From: Desulfobacca acetoxidans
Lineage (GTDB): Bacteria > Desulfobacterota > Desulfobaccia > Desulfobaccales > 0-14-0-80-60-11
NCBI GenBank assembly: GCA_022736495.1
Contig: DZCR01000143.1
Span: 1-8,265 of the forward strand
Reading direction: 5' to 3'
Length of the DNA: 8,265 nucleotides
How positions within the stretch are numbered: the stretch's first letter is position 1; each line of letters opens with the position of its first letter. The notes under the pieces were generated by a model. That model ran no database searches. It saw only the letters and a list, made by a program, of their open reading frames with translations, and was not told where the DNA came from. The position numbers and the translations under genes are program-made. This document shows, piece by piece, positions 6,346 to 8,265 of this stretch.

Positions 6346-6361
6346 TCAATTAAGAATTGAT
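6345..6361. repeat. A/T-rich inverted repeat at the end of the islet
   Basis: ATCAATT (6345-6351) and AATTGAT (6355-6361) form a 7-bp stem with the loop AAG, starting at the last base of the preceding stop codon. No T-tract follows, so terminator function is doubtful. A related but smaller palindrome, ATATT-AAG-AATAT, is at 100-112 upstream of murC. Confidence 0.35.
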
Positions 6362-6386
6362 AGTATTTCGCCTTATTGCTAAAGTC

Positions 6387-6410
6387 ATGTAGGGTGGGAA
6401 CGGCCCACCA
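6387..6410. repeat. GC-rich hairpin repeat, copy 2
   Basis: ATGTAGGGTGGG (6387-6398) repeats the start of the element at 61-72 with one change. GGTGGG (6393-6398) and CCCACC (6404-6409) form a 6-bp stem around AACGG. Where copy 1 has a C-G pair (69 with 81), this copy has T-A (6395 with 6407), so the stem is kept. It lies 27 nt before the radical SAM start. TATACA (6413-6418) just after it could be a -10 box (4 of 6) but has no -35 partner. Confidence 0.55.
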
Positions 6411-6437
6411 GATATACATCTCCAAAGCCCAATTTCT

Positions 6438-8195
6438 ATGTCCGCCAAAATCAAAGCCCACCTAAAACAACTCCTCTCCCAAGAACAAGGCGCAATTGCA
6501 CGGGAATGGGGCGCCCGCTTTCCCATCGCCCTGGTCTACCCCCAGATTTATCCCGTGGCCATGGGGAACCTCGGCTTCCAGGCTATCTACTACCTCCTCA
6601 ATGCCCAACCCGGTCTGGTCTGCGAGCGGGCCTTTCTGCCTACCCCGGAAGAGTTCGAGGAATACCATCGCAGCCGCACTCCCATCCTCACCCTGGAGTC
6701 CCAGCGGCCCCTTAAAGATTTTGCGGCGGTGGCTTTCTCCGTCTCCTTTGAGGCCGATTATCCTTACATACTCCAGCTTTTGGCCGGGGCCGGCATCCCC
6801 TTAAAAGCCGCGGAGCGCGGCCCCGGCGATCCCCTGATCCTGGCGGGTGGAGTGGCCACCTTCCTCAACCCCGAGCCCCTGGCGCCCTTTGTAGACGCCT
6901 TTTTTTTAGGAGAGGGCGAAGCCGGTGCCGTGCCCTTCTTCGAGTTTCTGGCCGCGGCAGCCCCGGCCCCGGACCGGGCCGCTTTGCTGAAGGACCTGGC
7001 CTGCACCATTCCCGGCGCCTATGTACCCGCGGGCTACACGCCCCACTACCACTCTGACGGCACCCTGGCGGCCTTTGAGGCCGCGCCGGGCTTCCCGGCG
7101 CGGGTGGCGGCCCCCCACCTGCCGGAGTTGGCCCTTTACCCCACTCACAGCCATATCCTGGCCCCCCAGAGCGAGTGGGGCGAGATGTTCCTGGTGGAGA
7201 CCGGGCGGGGCTGTTCCCGGGGCTGCCGCTTCTGCGCTGCGGGTTATATCTACCGCCCGCCCCGGGAGCGCCCCCTGGAGGAGCTGTGGGCCCAGGTGGC
7301 TCAAGCCGTGATGGACCGGCGCAAGATCGGCCTGGTGGGCGCCGCGGTGAGCGACCACCCCGCCATCAAGGACCTTTGCCGGAAAATTCTGGACGCGGGT
7401 GGCACCATGGGCATCAGTTCGCTGAGGGCCGACTCCGCCGACGCCGAACTGTTTAGTCTTTTGGCCCAAGGTGGAGTACGCAGCGTCGCCCTGGCCCCGG
7501 AGGCCGGCAGCGACCGGCTGCGCCGGGTCTTAAACAAGGGCCTCACCGAAGGCGACCTGGATAAGGCCGCAATTGCCTTGAGCGAGTCCGGCATCCCTCA
7601 ACTCCGCCTCTACTTTATGGTGGGCCTCCCCACCGAGACTTTGGACGATGTGGCCGACATCCCCCGCCTGGTGCGGCATCTGGAACACGTGGTCACCAAG
7701 GCCAGCCAGGGCAAAAAACGCTTGGGGCTCATCACCTTAAGCCTGTCGTCCTTCGTGCCCAAAGCCTTCACCCCCTTTCAATGGGTGCCTTTCTTAGACG
7801 TACCCGATTTGAAAAAGCGCCTGAAGTTGGTGGCCCGGGAGTTCCACGGGGTCAAAGCGGTCCGGGTCCATACCGACCTGCCCAAGTGGGCCTACGTCCA
7901 GGCATTACTGGCCCGGGGGGACCGCCGGGTGGCCGACATCCTTCTGGCTGCGCACGAGCAGGGCTGGAATAAAGCCTTTCGCACCAGTCCCATCAACCCG
8001 GATTTTTTCACCTTGCGGGAACGCCGCCCCGACGAACTCTTCCCCTGGGACTTCATCGACCACGGCTTCAAGAAATCCTACCTTTGGGAAGAATCCCAGC
8101 GGGCTCTGCAAGGCCAGGAAACCCCGCCCTGCCGCCCGCAAGTCTGCAGCCGCTGCGGGGTCTGCGCCGGCGAGTTGGAGAAGAGCGAGAAATAA
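6438..8195 (+). CDS. B12-binding-domain radical SAM protein (COG1032 type)
   Basis: This 585-residue protein combines an N-terminal B12-binding-like Rossmann domain (about 25-170) with a radical SAM domain (about 245-480). The N-terminal part includes ALVYPQIYPVAMGNLGFQ, LTLESQRPLKDF, ILAGGVATFLNPEPLAPF and the FFLGEGEA loop. It shows no DxHxxG cobalamin motif. The radical SAM part has C259, C263 and C266 (CSRGCRFC) for the 4Fe-4S cluster, then YRPPRERP, the APEAGSDRLR segment (353-362) and YFMVGLPTET (392-401). The tail has four more cysteines: C565, C570, C573 and C576 (CSRCGVC). The substrate is unknown. It resembles the proteins named TIGR03960, which are often fused or adjacent to a DUF2344-type partner; none is fused here. 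GC-rich codons match ftsZ, not the islet. No Shine-Dalgarno sequence precedes ATG 6438, but the conserved domain begins close after it, so the start is likely right. Confidence 0.93.
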   Translation: MSAKIKAHLKQLLSQEQGAIAREWGARFPIALVYPQIYPVAMGNLGFQAIYYLLNAQPGLVCERAFLPTPEEFEEYHRSRTPILTLESQRPLKDFAAVAFSVSFEADYPYILQLLAGAGIPLKAAERGPGDPLILAGGVATFLNPEPLAPFVDAFFLGEGEAGAVPFFEFLAAAAPAPDRAALLKDLACTIPGAYVPAGYTPHYHSDGTLAAFEAAPGFPARVAAPHLPELALYPTHSHILAPQSEWGEMFLVETGRGCSRGCRFCAAGYIYRPPRERPLEELWAQVAQAVMDRRKIGLVGAAVSDHPAIKDLCRKILDAGGTMGISSLRADSADAELFSLLAQGGVRSVALAPEAGSDRLRRVLNKGLTEGDLDKAAIALSESGIPQLRLYFMVGLPTETLDDVADIPRLVRHLEHVVTKASQGKKRLGLITLSLSSFVPKAFTPFQWVPFLDVPDLKKRLKLVAREFHGVKAVRVHTDLPKWAYVQALLARGDRRVADILLAAHEQGWNKAFRTSPINPDFFTLRERRPDELFPWDFIDHGFKKSYLWEESQRALQGQETPPCRPQVCSRCGVCAGELEKSEK

Positions 8196-8265
8196 TTTTA
8201 GGAGAGGGGGCTAACACTACTGCGTTAAGTATCATCAATTATGAATGGACGCCGACAACTCGGAC
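8196..8265. other. unresolved window edge after the radical SAM gene
   Basis: GGAGAGGGGG (8201-8210) looks like a ribosome site, but no start codon lies at a usable distance. ATG at 8241 and 8245 are about 30-34 nt away. The frame from 8245 uses GAC, GCC, GAC, AAC, TCG and GAC, matching the codon style of the GC-rich genes, so a partial gene is possible. Only 21 bases of it are visible. No hairpin terminator was seen after the radical SAM stop. Confidence 0.25.

Noticed and set aside
8241..8265. Partial gene beginning at ATG 8241 or 8245
   Set aside because: At most 25 bases are visible, and the purine-rich site at 8201-8210 is too far upstream to decide a start.
1..8265. CRISPR array, riboswitch, insertion sequence or phage genes
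   Set aside because: No regularly spaced repeats, no recognisable riboswitch core, and no transposase or integrase motifs were seen on either strand.

Overview
The window reads as a piece of a Gram-negative bacterial chromosome carrying the end of the division and cell-wall (dcw) cluster. The gene order murC-ftsQ-ftsA-ftsZ, the protein style (for example FtsZ ending in a DTPPFLRK peptide) and the GC-rich codon use suggest a Desulfobacterota/'Deltaproteobacteria'-type organism. That placement is inferred from protein style only and is moderate to low in confidence.

Layout, all genes on the + strand. (1) 1-121: a short leader with a possible promoter and a GC-rich hairpin repeat. (2) 122-4943: murC, ftsQ, ftsA and ftsZ, tightly packed (4-nt overlap, 9-nt gap, 41-nt gap). 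MurC adds L-alanine to UDP-MurNAc in the cytoplasm. FtsQ is the bitopic membrane scaffold of the divisome, FtsA is the actin-like membrane tether, and FtsZ is the tubulin-like GTPase forming the ring. murB and ddl, which often sit between murC and ftsQ, are absent. A strong intrinsic terminator lies 22 nt after ftsZ. (3) About 5000-6437: an A/T-richer islet of three small genes that looks like accessory DNA. It encodes a GrlR-like beta-barrel protein, a four-cysteine zinc-ribbon protein and a two-helix membrane protein, with gaps of 16 and 18 nt. (4) 6438-8195: a GC-rich gene for a COG1032-type radical SAM protein with an N-terminal B12-binding-like domain and a C-terminal cysteine cluster. 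(5) 8196-8265: an unresolved edge.

The most notable signals beyond the annotation are five. A canonical Shine-Dalgarno sequence inside ftsA stands just before an in-frame ATG that would give only the membrane-targeting helix. A chain of overlapping mini-ORFs joins ftsA to ftsZ. A pair of dispersed hairpin repeats, before murC and before the radical SAM gene, differs by a compensated stem change. The three-gene islet is uncharacterised. The division block has no murB or ddl. No CRISPR array, tRNA, rRNA, transposase or integrase gene was seen.
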